Of a stretch of DNA of 64,000 bases, positions 9,023 through 18,204 are shown one piece after another. Both the position numbers and the translations under genes were made by a program. The stretch is from UBA2377 sp964525935. Its GTDB lineage: Bacteria > Verrucomicrobiota > Verrucomicrobiia > Opitutales > Opitutaceae. Below the pieces are notes generated by a model that saw nothing but the letters and a program-made list of their open reading frames with translations, was not told the origin of the DNA and ran no database searches. Every line of letters starts with the position of its first letter. Position 1 is the first letter of the stretch. The stretch spans positions 1-64,000 of the forward strand of contig CAZGJZ010000002.1 in the NCBI GenBank assembly GCA_964525935.1, read 5' to 3'.

Positions 9023-9060
9023 GTCACCGATTTATCACGCCGCGGTCACGCGCCCGTCAC
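9023..9060. promoter_or_regulatory. Pho-box-like array of four 11-bp direct repeats
   Basis: TCAC occurs at 9024, 9035, 9046 and 9057, exactly 11 bp apart, preceded by G, A, G and G. On the minus strand this reads as four units starting GTGA(C/T). Direct repeats with an 11-bp period are the hallmark of PhoB/PhoP binding sites. The array lies 96-133 bp upstream of the TonB receptor start and just after the heparinase-like gene. Its link to a phytase operon supports a Pho-regulon site; the exact base consensus differs from that of E. coli. Confidence 0.6.
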
Positions 9061-9096
9061 AAAACGGCGGTCGCACGCGCCAACGGCAGGGGAAAA

Positions 9097-11454
9097 TTAC
9101 TTCAGCTCCAGTTTCACCTGCACCACGAACTGGCCGCTGCGGCCGCGCTGCGTGAGCGAGAGGCGCGGCTGCGTTTCGGGCAGCAGCGTCGTGACCAGGT
9201 AGGCGTCTTTGCGCTCGCGGAGCACGTCCTTCCAGACGGGTTCCTCGAGCGGAAGTTGTTCGGCGACGGCGTCGATGCCGGTGTCCCACGTGAGGATCGC
9301 GCGACCGCGGCGGCCCTCGATGACGGCACGGCGGTTGGCGGCATCGAGCGTGATCGGGAGCGGCGTGGTCCAGTGGAAGACGGCGCCGTCGCCTTTCTCC
9401 ACGGCCCAGACATCGGTGATCGTGAGCGTGTCGGGCGTCGGTGCATCCCAGGTGCGGGTCCATTGCGTGAACCAGCCTTCCCAACCGGCGGCGAGGTCCA
9501 TGGTGGCGTGGAAGGATTTTTCGTCGCCGCGGCCGCGCGGCGTGATGTCGGCGAAGATCGGATTCTGCGGACGCGGACGGGCGCCGCCGGCGGTGAGCGG
9601 CACGAGCATGTTGTGGCGCTGCGCGTGCTTCATCATGTCGGCGAGCGGATTGCTGTAGTCGCAGATGGCGAAATCCTTCGCGAAGGTGTCGCCGGCGAAT
9701 TCGAGCACGAAGGAGCCCTTGTCCTCGTGCGTGTGCGAGGCGCCCGACTGGTTGCCCATGAGGAAAAGTTTTACCCACTCGGCGCCGTGGCGGCGGTGCG
9801 AGGCCATCTGGCCGATCTTCGGCATGTCCACGAGCGGGCGGAACACCGGGCCGGCGGCGGGAATGTGGCGCGCGAGATTTTGCGCGAGGAGCGACATCGG
9901 CTGGCCGCCGGTGCGCCCGACGGATTTGCGGAAGATGGTTGTCCAATGTGAATCCGGCATGAGCCACGCGAGGAACGCGGCGCCTTCCTGCGGGATGCAC
10001 TGCGCGTCGCAGATGAGGATCATCTGGGAATCGTCCGCGGTGCTGGCGAGCGTCTCGGCCATGATGGCGGTGGCGTAGAGCGCTTTGGGCACGAGCGTGC
10101 GGGCGTCGATCCCGCGGGCGCGGGCGTAGTAGTAGAACGTGATCAGCGCCTGCCGCGCCGTGAAAACAAAGTAGCCCGGGCCCTCGGTGTAGCCGCCGTC
10201 GGGCAGGAGGATTTTTGAGAGATTGTCCTGCAGGTCGGCGAGCGCGAGGTCGGTGTAGGGGACGACGCGGGACTGGTCGGGCCTGGGATAGGGCTCCCAG
10301 CGCGTGGGCAGCGTTTTTTCCAGCACGAGATACGCGAGCATGCGGCCGGGCATGAACCAAGCGGTCTGGTTGCACCAAAAAATGTAGGTATACCACCAGG
10401 CGTTGTAGTTATTGGTGCCCTGGCCTTCCTCGGCGAGGCGGCGCAGAATCACCTCGCGACCGTAGGGCGTGAACCACTCGCCGCAGAGGTCGAGGATCAG
10501 CGAGCAGTCATACATCACGAGGCTGGGCACGAAGGCGCGGTGTTCCCACTTGCAACCGGTCATCCAGCTGAGGAACGACGGGTCCCAGCGCGTGCTGTGC
10601 GCCATGCACATCGCGTAGCGCGCGGCGAGGCGGCTGAGGGCCTTGTCGCGGAAGAGCACGGCGGCCTGCGCGGCGTTGGCGCCGTGCGTGAGGAGCAGGT
10701 TGCCGGTGTCGCGCACGCGGTTGAAGCGCGTGTCGTTCCAGAAATTGACGTATTCCGTCGTCATCTTTTCCGGCACGAGTTTGCGCGCGTCCTCGGCGAG
10801 CTCCCAAAGCGGCGACGATTGCGGGCCGCCGGTCTTGGCGAGCGCGGTGCGGGCCTCGGCGAGTTCGGTGCCGGTCAGAACCAGGCCGTAAACGGGCTCG
10901 AAGTTCGGCTCGTAGGTATCGGGCTTGAGGTAGTCATCCCAGCGTTCGTCGAAGCGCTCAAGCTGGCGCAGGTAGCGCTCAAGCGTCGCGCCGTGTTGGA
11001 GACCGATCCAGTTGAACCAGCCGCACGCACCGCCCGGCGTGCGGGCGAGGTCGGCGTAGATTTCGATGGTGAGACTTTGCAGGCGGCGCGCGCCGTCGAG
11101 CGGGAGGAGCAGCTCGCGCTTGTGGGCCTGGCCGGGCGCGCTGAGGTTGCGACGCTCGCCGGCGTCGGTGCCGGCGATGAGCGCGACGCGGGCGCCGGGT
11201 GGGGTGACGAGCGAAAACATCAGCGCGTCGTAGTCCGCGCAGTCCACCGCGAAGTCGCGGCTCATGCGGAGCGCGGGCGTGGCGGGAGCGGCGGGGGCGC
11301 GCTGCCAGTCGTATTGAACCCACGCCCATTTTTGGATGACGGTGAGGCCCTCGGCGCCGCCGGCGGAAATTTTCCACGCGGGCAACCCGCTCAGGGTCTC
11401 GTCGAAGAAAGCTTCGAAGATGGCTTCAGCGGCGTTGATCGGGGTGGTTTTCAT
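9097..11454 (-). CDS. Heparinase II/III-like polysaccharide lyase family protein
   Basis: A 785-aa protein. Residues about 195-560 are an alpha-helical (alpha/alpha toroid) region rich in Trp and Tyr, and residues about 560-785 match the heparinase II/III C-terminal beta-sandwich, with the typical motif SHTHEDKGSFVLEFAGDTFAKD. Related proteins depolymerise acidic glycans (heparin, alginate, ulvan) or act on oligouronides by beta-elimination. No signal peptide is visible (MKTTPINAAEAIF), so it may act on imported oligosaccharides. It is divergent from the oxidoreductase-isomerase-dehydratase-transporter operon, which fits further breakdown of the released sugars. The substrate cannot be read from sequence. 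Confidence 0.75.
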   Translation of the reverse strand: MKTTPINAAEAIFEAFFDETLSGLPAWKISAGGAEGLTVIQKWAWVQYDWQRAPAAPATPALRMSRDFAVDCADYDALMFSLVTPPGARVALIAGTDAGERRNLSAPGQAHKRELLLPLDGARRLQSLTIEIYADLARTPGGACGWFNWIGLQHGATLERYLRQLERFDERWDDYLKPDTYEPNFEPVYGLVLTGTELAEARTALAKTGGPQSSPLWELAEDARKLVPEKMTTEYVNFWNDTRFNRVRDTGNLLLTHGANAAQAAVLFRDKALSRLAARYAMCMAHSTRWDPSFLSWMTGCKWEHRAFVPSLVMYDCSLILDLCGEWFTPYGREVILRRLAEEGQGTNNYNAWWYTYIFWCNQTAWFMPGRMLAYLVLEKTLPTRWEPYPRPDQSRVVPYTDLALADLQDNLSKILLPDGGYTEGPGYFVFTARQALITFYYYARARGIDARTLVPKALYATAIMAETLASTADDSQMILICDAQCIPQEGAAFLAWLMPDSHWTTIFRKSVGRTGGQPMSLLAQNLARHIPAAGPVFRPLVDMPKIGQMASHRRHGAEWVKLFLMGNQSGASHTHEDKGSFVLEFAGDTFAKDFAICDYSNPLADMMKHAQRHNMLVPLTAGGARPRPQNPIFADITPRGRGDEKSFHATMDLAAGWEGWFTQWTRTWDAPTPDTLTITDVWAVEKGDGAVFHWTTPLPITLDAANRRAVIEGRRGRAILTWDTGIDAVAEQLPLEEPVWKDVLRERKDAYLVTTLLPETQPRLSLTQRGRSGQFVVQVKLELK

Positions 11455-11544
11455 ACAGGTAGAATGAAGATGCGGTAATATTCATTACTTTTCACTCGTG
11501 ACGGGTGCGGGGTTGCCTAACAGCTCCTTGCTGCCAGCGCCCCG

Positions 11545-11564
11545 ACAGGCCGCAAGCGGCCTGT
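11545..11564. promoter_or_regulatory. Palindrome in the divergent heparinase/oxidoreductase promoter region
   Basis: Nine-base arms ACAGGCCGC (11545-11553) and GCGGCCTGT (11556-11564) are separated by two bases. It sits 58 bp before the Gfo/Idh start and 90 bp from the heparinase-like start, in a position suited to an operator that controls both divergent units. Confidence 0.4.
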
Positions 11565-11622
11565 TATCCTATCGGTATAAATTCGCCGACGGTGCGTCCA
11601 CCCCTCCCAAAAACAGCCAATT

Positions 11623-12690
11623 ATGAAACCTGTCCGCTACGGCATCATCGGTGCCGGTGTCATTGCCAACCACATGGCGCGCGCCTTCACCGAAGGCCGC
11701 GGTTCCGTCGCCACGGTCATCGCCGACCTCAACCAGGAAGCCGCGAAGAAACTCGCCGAAAAATCAGGCAACCCGAGGATCACCGCCGACTATAAGTCGG
11801 TGCTCGCCGACCCGGAGGTCGATGCGGTCTATCTCGCCACGCCGCCGTTCCTGCACCGGCCGATGACGCTCGAGGCGCTGGCCGCCGGCAAGCACGTGTG
11901 TTGCGAAAAACCCTTCATGCTGACGCAGGCCGAGGTGCGCGCGGTGCTCGCCGCGCAGCAAAAATCCGCCGGGCTCCACGTGAACTGCGCGTCCTCGCGC
12001 TACAACTGCGCCGGCACCGCCAAAAAGGCGAAGCAGATGATCGCCGATGGTTCGCTCGGCAATCTCTACCACATTTCCTACACGCAGGTGAACGGCGCCA
12101 GCAAACCGGGCGCAACGCTGCCCGACTGGCGCAACGATCCCGCCCGCAACGGTGGCGGCATTTCCTTCGACTGGGGTCCATACGATCTCGACTGGCTGAG
12201 CTTCGTGCTCGGCGACCTGTTCCGCCCGCAAACCGTGTTCAGCACGCTCGGCAATTATTTCCCGCTCACGCCGGAGCGCGTGCCGCCCTGCCTCGGCGTC
12301 GACGGCCGCCACACCACGCAGATCATCTGCGAGAGCGGCCTCACGATTCTCTGGGAGCGCCGCTCCTGCGAACACGGTCCCGCGCGCCACACCATCGAGC
12401 TGCGCGGCACGAAGGGCGGCCTCGATACCTACTTCATGCCGATGCCGGAAAAGCCGGGCCTGCAGCACCACGCCTACGTCGGCACCGACGACCTCAAGAC
12501 CACCGTGCTCCCCGACGCGCCGCCGAACTGGGATGACTCCATCATCAATCCCATCCGCGAACTCACCGCCGCGATCCGCGACGGCGTGCCGCTCACCAAC
12601 ACTCCCGCGCACAATCTCCGCATCCACGGCGTGTTCGACGCGCTGCTCGCCTCCGCCCGCACGCGCCAGGCCGTGCCCGTCGCGCAGTAA
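11623..12690 (+). CDS. Gfo/Idh/MocA family oxidoreductase
   Basis: A NAD(P)-dependent sugar or polyol dehydrogenase of 355 aa. The Rossmann fold starts at once with RYGIIGAGVIANHMARAF; the family motif CCEKPF (residues about 93-98) carries the conserved Lys, and the C-terminal alpha/beta domain has the pattern NGGGISFDWGPYDLDWLSFVLG. It is the first gene of a plus-strand operon with a TIM-barrel isomerase 29 bp downstream, an enolase-superfamily enzyme and an ABC importer, suggesting oxidation of an imported sugar or sugar acid. The exact substrate is unknown. Confidence 0.9.
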   Translation: MKPVRYGIIGAGVIANHMARAFTEGRGSVATVIADLNQEAAKKLAEKSGNPRITADYKSVLADPEVDAVYLATPPFLHRPMTLEALAAGKHVCCEKPFMLTQAEVRAVLAAQQKSAGLHVNCASSRYNCAGTAKKAKQMIADGSLGNLYHISYTQVNGASKPGATLPDWRNDPARNGGGISFDWGPYDLDWLSFVLGDLFRPQTVFSTLGNYFPLTPERVPPCLGVDGRHTTQIICESGLTILWERRSCEHGPARHTIELRGTKGGLDTYFMPMPEKPGLQHHAYVGTDDLKTTVLPDAPPNWDDSIINPIRELTAAIRDGVPLTNTPAHNLRIHGVFDALLASARTRQAVPVAQ

Positions 12691-12719
12691 ACCCAGGTCA
12701 ACCTTCAACGTCTCCGCGC

Positions 12720-13616
12720 ATGCCGCTCAAGAACCAGCTCATCCTCTTCAACAATCACTTCATGATGCACCGGCGGCAGTATCCGTTCCGGACGCGTCTC
12801 GCGATCGCGGCCGACACGGGCTACGACGGCTACGAGTTTCACCCGATCGAGCCCGAGGATGACAAGACCTGGAACGAGGCCGCCGCGGCCTTCAAGGCCA
12901 GCGGCCTCAAGCGCGCCGGCATGTATATCGTGTCGAAGGGCATCAACGACGACGAGCACGCCAAGTTCGACGCCGAGGTTGCCCGCGCGAAGAAGATGAT
13001 CGACCGCCTCGCCGCGATCGATCCGCAGGCTTTCGTCAATTTCACCATCCTCAGCAATCCCGGCGGCAAATCCACGCCGGACTACCGCGAGGCCGGTTCC
13101 GCCAAGGCCGAGCCGCGGCACTGGGAGCGCACCGCGCTCATGCTGCGCGAGGTCGACGCCCACGTGACGAAGCTCGGGCTCACCGGCAATCTCTACAACC
13201 ACGTCTGGTTCATGATCGACACGCCGGCCGCGGGCCAGCGCGCGATCAAGGAAAGCGGCGCGAAGACGATCAAGCCCGGCATCGCGCTGTTTCACGCCCA
13301 CTTCCACCTCGGCGTGCCCGACCTCGTCGAAGTGATGGCACAGCCCGGCATGGATCAACTCGGCTACTTCGCCGTGCTCAACGGCTGGCCGAAACCCGCC
13401 GAGCCGTTCCGCACGCGTCCGCTGGACGATGGCAACATCGACATCGCCGCCGCGCTCGGCCTCGTCTGGAAATACGGCTACACCGGCCCGATCGTTTCGC
13501 AGGCCTACGATCTCGGCGGCGACGCCTGGCTCACGGCCAAGCGCTCGATCGATTACATCCGCGACGTCCACGCGCGCTTCGAGCGCAACCCGGCGCTGAA
13601 TCCGCATTCGGCTTAA
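12720..13616 (+). CDS. Sugar phosphate isomerase/epimerase family TIM-barrel protein
   Basis: A 298-aa protein of the xylose isomerase-like (AP_endonuc_2) superfamily, judged from the overall pattern: DTGYDGYEFHPIE near residue 33, metal-ligand candidates in YNHVWFMID and ALFHAHFHLG, and the C-terminal GYTGPIVSQAYD. These enzymes act on keto and aldo sugars or inositol derivatives using a divalent metal. Placement after the Gfo/Idh gene and before the dehydratase suggests epimerisation or isomerisation of an oxidised intermediate. Substrate unknown. Confidence 0.75.
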   Translation: MPLKNQLILFNNHFMMHRRQYPFRTRLAIAADTGYDGYEFHPIEPEDDKTWNEAAAAFKASGLKRAGMYIVSKGINDDEHAKFDAEVARAKKMIDRLAAIDPQAFVNFTILSNPGGKSTPDYREAGSAKAEPRHWERTALMLREVDAHVTKLGLTGNLYNHVWFMIDTPAAGQRAIKESGAKTIKPGIALFHAHFHLGVPDLVEVMAQPGMDQLGYFAVLNGWPKPAEPFRTRPLDDGNIDIAAALGLVWKYGYTGPIVSQAYDLGGDAWLTAKRSIDYIRDVHARFERNPALNPHSA

Positions 13617-13638
13617 CTGGAATGAAGCCAGCCACGGA

Positions 13639-13686
13639 GCCGCGGAGGCATGGAGTTTTCCCTCAGCGTCTCCGTGCCTCCGCGGC
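13639..13686. repeat. Inverted repeat of the CGGAG family
   Basis: Arms at 13639-13655 and 13670-13686 pair over 17 positions with one G-T pair (GCCGCGGAGGC in the left arm). It lies between the isomerase and dehydratase genes of one operon. It shares the 'gcggaggca(c/t)ggag' theme with the inverted repeat at 29228-29343. Confidence 0.6.
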
Positions 13687-13701
13687 TAATCTCAACAAGT
13701 T

Positions 13702-14847
13702 ATGAGTCGCATCGTTAAAATCGAAATCGGTCGCTTCGACTACGCCGTCGTCGGCGAGTTCAAGTTCTTCAAGCCCGGCCCCGACGGCCGGGTGACGCGG
13801 CCTTCCGTGCTCGTGCGGTTGACCGATGAGAACGGCGTCGAAGGCTGGGGCCAGTCCGTGCCCGTGCCGTCGTGGACCTACGAGACGGTCGAGAGCGTGC
13901 TGACGACGCTGGAGTTTTACCTCGCCGAGGTCGTGCTCGGCCGCGATCCCGCGGATTTCGCCGGTCTGCACGCGGCGATGAACACGGTGATTCGTCCCGC
14001 GTTTTCCGTCGGCCAGCCGCTCTGCAAGGCGGCGTTCGACCTCGCGTGCCACGATCTCGCCGGCAAACAGCGCGGCGTGCCCGCGTGGAAACTCTTCGGC
14101 GCTCCCACCGAGGCGCGGGCCGCCCTCACGCTCAGCTGGACCGTGGCTTCGCCCAAGATGGAGACCGCCGAGCGCCAGCTCGCCGAGGGCCGCGCGCGCG
14201 GTTACCGCAATTTCAACATCAAGGTCGGCTACCCGCAGTCGGCGGACTACGATCTCGAACTCGCGCGCAAAGTCCGCGCCTTCGCGCCGGAAGGTTTTCT
14301 GTGGGCCGATGCCAACACCGGTTACACGCCGGAGCAGGCGCTCGCGATTGCCCCGAAACTCCGCGATGCCGGCGTCGACGTGCTCGAGTCGCCCCTGGCT
14401 CCGACGCAAATCCGCGGTTATCAGGCGCTGAAAAAACAAGGCGCGCTGCCGGTGCTGATGGACGAGGGCATCGTCGGGCCGGATGTTTCGGAAGAGTTCA
14501 TCGCGCTCAACATGATGGACGGCATCGCGATGAAACCGGCGCGCAATGCCGGCCTCTGGCCCTCGGTGCAAATCGTGAACCAGCTCCGCGCGCGCGGCCT
14601 CACCGTGCTCGGCTCGGGATTGAGCGACCCGGATTTTTCCCTCGCGGGTGCGGCGCACTTGTTTGCGTGGAGCGGGATCGTCCGGCCCTGCGCGCTCAAC
14701 GGCCCGCAGTTCCTCGGCGACAGCCTGCTCGGCGGCGTGCTCGCGCCCATGGCCGACCAGCTCGCCCTGCCGACCGCCCCCGGCCTCGGAGCGGTGCCCG
14801 ACGCCCGCGCGGCGGCTTGCATGCGCACGGTCGCAAAACTTGGATGA
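13702..14847 (+). CDS. Mandelate racemase/muconate lactonizing enzyme family protein (enolase superfamily)
   Basis: A 381-aa enolase-superfamily enzyme; many relatives dehydrate sugar acids. The N-terminal capping domain (about 1-125) is followed by a barrel with the expected active-site strands: base Lys in FNIKVG (about residue 174), metal ligands in WADANTGY, LESPL and MDEGI, and the later strand MKPARNAG. The usual K-x-K motif appears as N-I-K. It is the third gene of the catabolic operon and lies 18 bp before the ABC transporter fusion. A role as acid-sugar dehydratase or epimerase is likely; substrate unknown. Confidence 0.88.
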   Translation: MSRIVKIEIGRFDYAVVGEFKFFKPGPDGRVTRPSVLVRLTDENGVEGWGQSVPVPSWTYETVESVLTTLEFYLAEVVLGRDPADFAGLHAAMNTVIRPAFSVGQPLCKAAFDLACHDLAGKQRGVPAWKLFGAPTEARAALTLSWTVASPKMETAERQLAEGRARGYRNFNIKVGYPQSADYDLELARKVRAFAPEGFLWADANTGYTPEQALAIAPKLRDAGVDVLESPLAPTQIRGYQALKKQGALPVLMDEGIVGPDVSEEFIALNMMDGIAMKPARNAGLWPSVQIVNQLRARGLTVLGSGLSDPDFSLAGAAHLFAWSGIVRPCALNGPQFLGDSLLGGVLAPMADQLALPTAPGLGAVPDARAAACMRTVAKLG

Positions 14848-14865
14848 CCCTTTACCCTGCGCTGA

Positions 14866-17800
14866 ATGTCCCGCCCTGGTCTCCGTAAACTCTTTTTCGC
14901 CCTGAAATTTGCCGCCGGCTGCATTGGCGCGGCGCTGGGATTGACGGTGCTCATTTGGGCCACGGCGGCGTTTTTCCGGCCGGATGTGACCAAGGCGCCG
15001 GAGATGCCGCCGGCCCCCGAGGTGGCGGCCGCCCGCGCCGCCCGCGCGCCGCGGATCGACCTCGAGCATCCGCCGGTGTTGTGGCGCGACGTGGATTACC
15101 GCGAAGGGGCCAAGGCCGCGTGGTGGCCCAAGGGCGAGGCCCCGCTGCTCGCCGACCTCGTGCGCGAGGGCAAGCTGCCCCCGGTCGCCGAGCGCACCGG
15201 GCCCGAGCCGCTCGTGCTGGAAGGGGTGGAGGGTGACGGGCATTACGGCGGCACCTGGCACCGCCTCGGCAGCACGCCGCAGGATATCGAGGGCATCATC
15301 GGCAACCGCATGTCCTATATCTCGCTCGTGCGCTGGTCGCCGCAGGGCTACCCGATCGTGCCGCACCTGGCGAAGTCGTGGTCGGCCTCGCCGGACCAGC
15401 GCGTGTGGACGTTCACCCTGCGCCAGGGGCTGCGCTGGTCGGACGGGCATCCGTTCACCACCGATGACATCATGTTCTGCTGGCAGCAGGAGGTGCAGTA
15501 TTTCAAGTCCGAGTCGCCCGGCGGCCCGGGCTCGGAGTTCAGCTTCATGCGCCATGCCGGGAAGCTCGGCCGGATCGAGCAGGTCGATGCGCTCACGCTC
15601 CGCTTCATCTTCGATGAGCCCAACGGCGTGTTTCTGGAAAAGATCGCGAGCGCCTTCGATTATTTCCGCCCGGCGCACTACCTTAAAAAATACCACCCGG
15701 CGGTTGGTGACCCCGCGCTGATCGCGGAGACGATGCGGGCGATGGGGTTGCCCAGTCCCTACTCGGTCTACACGCGCATGCGCAATCCGCTCAATCCCGC
15801 CTGCCCGCGCATGTGGCCGTGGATTTATGCGGAATACCGCGCCTCCGCCCCGCAGTCCTTCGTGCGCAACCCGTATTACTATGCGGTCGACCCGCGGGGC
15901 AACCAGCTGCCCTACCTGGACCGTGTGCTGATCGACATCAAGAACCGGCCGATGATCACGGGCGCCGCCGCGAGCGGCGAACTTTCGATGCAGGACCGGC
16001 ACCTGGACTTCGATTCCTACACCCTGCTCGCCAGCGAAGCGCCGCGCCGCGGCTACCGGCTGTTCCACTGGTTTGCCACCACCGGCTCGGTCTTCCAGAT
16101 CTGCCCCAACCTCAACCGCGCGGTCGATCCGGCGCGGCCCGAGACGCAGTGGAAACGACAGTTCCTGAACGAGAAAAAATTCCGTCAGGCGCTGTCGGTG
16201 GCGATCAACCGCCAGGCGATCATCGCCGCCGTGCTCAACGGCGTGGGCACGCCGGCGCAGAACTCGCCCGGACCCTATTCCCGCTACCGGCATGACCGGC
16301 ACTTTTACAGCTTCACCCAATACGACCCCGCCGAGGCCAACCGCCTGCTCGATGAGGTCGGTCTCACGCAACGGGACGGCGAGGGCTACCGCACTTTTCC
16401 CGACGGCACGCGGATGACCTGGCTCCTGAACCTCGCCGAGGAGTTCCAGCCCGACGCGCTCAACATGGTCGCCGAGGATTGGGGCCGGGTCGGCGTGCGC
16501 GTCATCCCGCAGGTCCGGGTTCGCACGCTGTGGGCGGTGGAGCAGTCCGCCATGGAGCACGACTTCACCGTCTGGGCCACGGGCCTGGAGGAATTCCTGC
16601 CGATCCTGGACCCGCGTTATTACGTGCCGATCAACGGCGCGTCGTTCTTTGCGCCGGCCTGGGGCCGCTGGTATCAACGCGGCGGCATGGAGCACGATCC
16701 CGAGGCCGACAAACCCGGCCTCTACCCGCCGCCCCACGACCACCCGGCCTACGCGGCGATGGAGGAGCTGAACCGCGCGATGGTCGCGCCGACCGACGCC
16801 GAGCGGCACGAGCACTTCAACCGCATCCTCGACATCGCGGCCGATAATGTCTGGACGATCAACCTTTCCACAGCGCCGCCCATGCTCGCGGTGGTGAAGG
16901 ACGGGTTCCGCAACGTCCCGGAGAAGGCCGTGTCGGGCTATTTTTTCATGACCCCGGGCAATCTGGGCATGGAGACGTATTTCTGGGATACGCCCAACGA
17001 CCCGCCGTCCGCGGTGGCGCAGATCAAATACGTGCTGACCCACGAGTCGCAGCTGCCGCGCAGCGGCGCCCCGATCGCCGCGGGGGCGCCGGCCGCCAGC
17101 CTGGGTGGCCGGCTCCTGGCCTGGGGCCTGTGGCTCGCCGCCGGCGTCATGGGGGTGATGCTGGTGCTGCGACATCCCTTTGTGAGCCGCCGGCTGGTCA
17201 CGCTCGTGCCCACGATGCTGGTGATCTCGGTGATCGTTTTCACGCTCGTGCAGCTGCCCCCGGGCGACTTCATCACCTCGAAGGCGGTCGAGCTCACGCT
17301 CAGTGGCGATCCCAGCGGCGGGGCTCAGCTGGAAGACATCAAGAAGAACTTCTATTTCGAGGATCCGCCCTGGCGGCAATACACGCGCTGGATGGGTTTC
17401 ATGTGGTTCACCTCCTTCAAGGCGGAGGACACCGGGCTGTTGCAGGGCAACCTTGGCCGCTCCATGGAGCGCAACCAGTCGGTGAACAACATCCTCGGCG
17501 ACAGCATCGTGCTCACCTTTGTGATCTCGCTCTTCACCATCCTGTTCACGTGGACGCTGGCGCTGCCGATCGGCATCTATTCCGCGGTGCGGCCCTACAC
17601 CCTGGGCGACTATGGGCTCACACTGGTGGGCTTTGTCGGCATGTCGGTGCCGCCGTTCCTGCTCGCGCTGGTGCTGATGTATGCGAGCTCGGAATACTTC
17701 GGCATCAGCGTGTCGGGCCTGTTCAGCGTGCGCTATGCGGCCGACCCGGCCTGGTCGTGGGGCAAGGTTGTCGACCTGCTGCAGCACGTGTGGGTGGCGG

Positions 17801-18204
17801 TGGTCGTGCTTGGCACGGGCAGCACGGCGGTGATGATCCGGGTGATGCGGGCCAACCTCCTCGACGAGCTGAAAAAACCCTACGTCGTCGCCGCGCGCGC
17901 GAAGGGCGTGCGTCCGCTCCGCCTGCTGCTTAAATATCCCGTGCGCATGGCGCTCAACCCCTTCGTGTCCGGTCTCGCGGGTTTGTTTCCGCAACTCGTC
18001 TCGGGCGGCGCCATTGTCGCCCTCGTGCTGAGCCTGCCGACGATCGGCCCGATGCTGATGATGGCGCTACTCAATGAAGACACCTATTTCGCCGCCTCGA
18101 TGCTCATGATCCTGAGCGTGCTCGGCGTGCTCGGCACGCTGGTGAGCGACCTGCTGCTGCTGTGGCTCGACCCGCGCATCCGTTTCGGGGGAGGCAGCAA
18201 ATGA
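14866..18204 (+). CDS. ABC importer: solute-binding protein fused to DppB/OppB-type permease
   Basis: A 1112-aa fusion. Residues about 10-35 are a membrane anchor; residues about 95-700 are a family-5 extracellular solute-binding protein (VWTFTLRQGLRWSDGHPFTTDDIMF, then FRQALSVAINRQAII, EANRLLDEVGL); residues about 745-770 are a linking membrane segment; the rest is a complete OppB-like permease (RRLVTLVPTMLVISVIVFTLVQLPPGDF) with an EAA loop (AARAKGVRPLRLLLKYPVRMALNP). These are normally separate proteins. The anchored binding domain would face the periplasm next to the channel. The second permease overlaps it by 4 bp; no ATPase gene is in the window. Confidence 0.88.
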   Translation: MSRPGLRKLFFALKFAAGCIGAALGLTVLIWATAAFFRPDVTKAPEMPPAPEVAAARAARAPRIDLEHPPVLWRDVDYREGAKAAWWPKGEAPLLADLVREGKLPPVAERTGPEPLVLEGVEGDGHYGGTWHRLGSTPQDIEGIIGNRMSYISLVRWSPQGYPIVPHLAKSWSASPDQRVWTFTLRQGLRWSDGHPFTTDDIMFCWQQEVQYFKSESPGGPGSEFSFMRHAGKLGRIEQVDALTLRFIFDEPNGVFLEKIASAFDYFRPAHYLKKYHPAVGDPALIAETMRAMGLPSPYSVYTRMRNPLNPACPRMWPWIYAEYRASAPQSFVRNPYYYAVDPRGNQLPYLDRVLIDIKNRPMITGAAASGELSMQDRHLDFDSYTLLASEAPRRGYRLFHWFATTGSVFQICPNLNRAVDPARPETQWKRQFLNEKKFRQALSVAINRQAIIAAVLNGVGTPAQNSPGPYSRYRHDRHFYSFTQYDPAEANRLLDEVGLTQRDGEGYRTFPDGTRMTWLLNLAEEFQPDALNMVAEDWGRVGVRVIPQVRVRTLWAVEQSAMEHDFTVWATGLEEFLPILDPRYYVPINGASFFAPAWGRWYQRGGMEHDPEADKPGLYPPPHDHPAYAAMEELNRAMVAPTDAERHEHFNRILDIAADNVWTINLSTAPPMLAVVKDGFRNVPEKAVSGYFFMTPGNLGMETYFWDTPNDPPSAVAQIKYVLTHESQLPRSGAPIAAGAPAASLGGRLLAWGLWLAAGVMGVMLVLRHPFVSRRLVTLVPTMLVISVIVFTLVQLPPGDFITSKAVELTLSGDPSGGAQLEDIKKNFYFEDPPWRQYTRWMGFMWFTSFKAEDTGLLQGNLGRSMERNQSVNNILGDSIVLTFVISLFTILFTWTLALPIGIYSAVRPYTLGDYGLTLVGFVGMSVPPFLLALVLMYASSEYFGISVSGLFSVRYAADPAWSWGKVVDLLQHVWVAVVVLGTGSTAVMIRVMRANLLDELKKPYVVAARAKGVRPLRLLLKYPVRMALNPFVSGLAGLFPQLVSGGAIVALVLSLPTIGPMLMMALLNEDTYFAASMLMILSVLGVLGTLVSDLLLLWLDPRIRFGGGSK

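Noticed and set aside
5895..9155. Very long plus-strand open frame opposite the TonB receptor
   Set aside because: It is the antisense of a clear TonB receptor; the translation is Gly/Ala/Glu/Arg-rich with no domain, typical of high-GC shadow frames.
13663..17994. Very long minus-strand open frame (over 1400 codons)
   Set aside because: Antisense to the dehydratase and the ABC transporter fusion; Arg/His/Gln-rich without any motif.
14866..18204. ABC fusion as an artefact of two genes read through
   Set aside because: The frame is continuous with a hydrophobic linker and no start or ribosome-binding signal at the junction near 17100-17190; a true fusion is the simpler reading.
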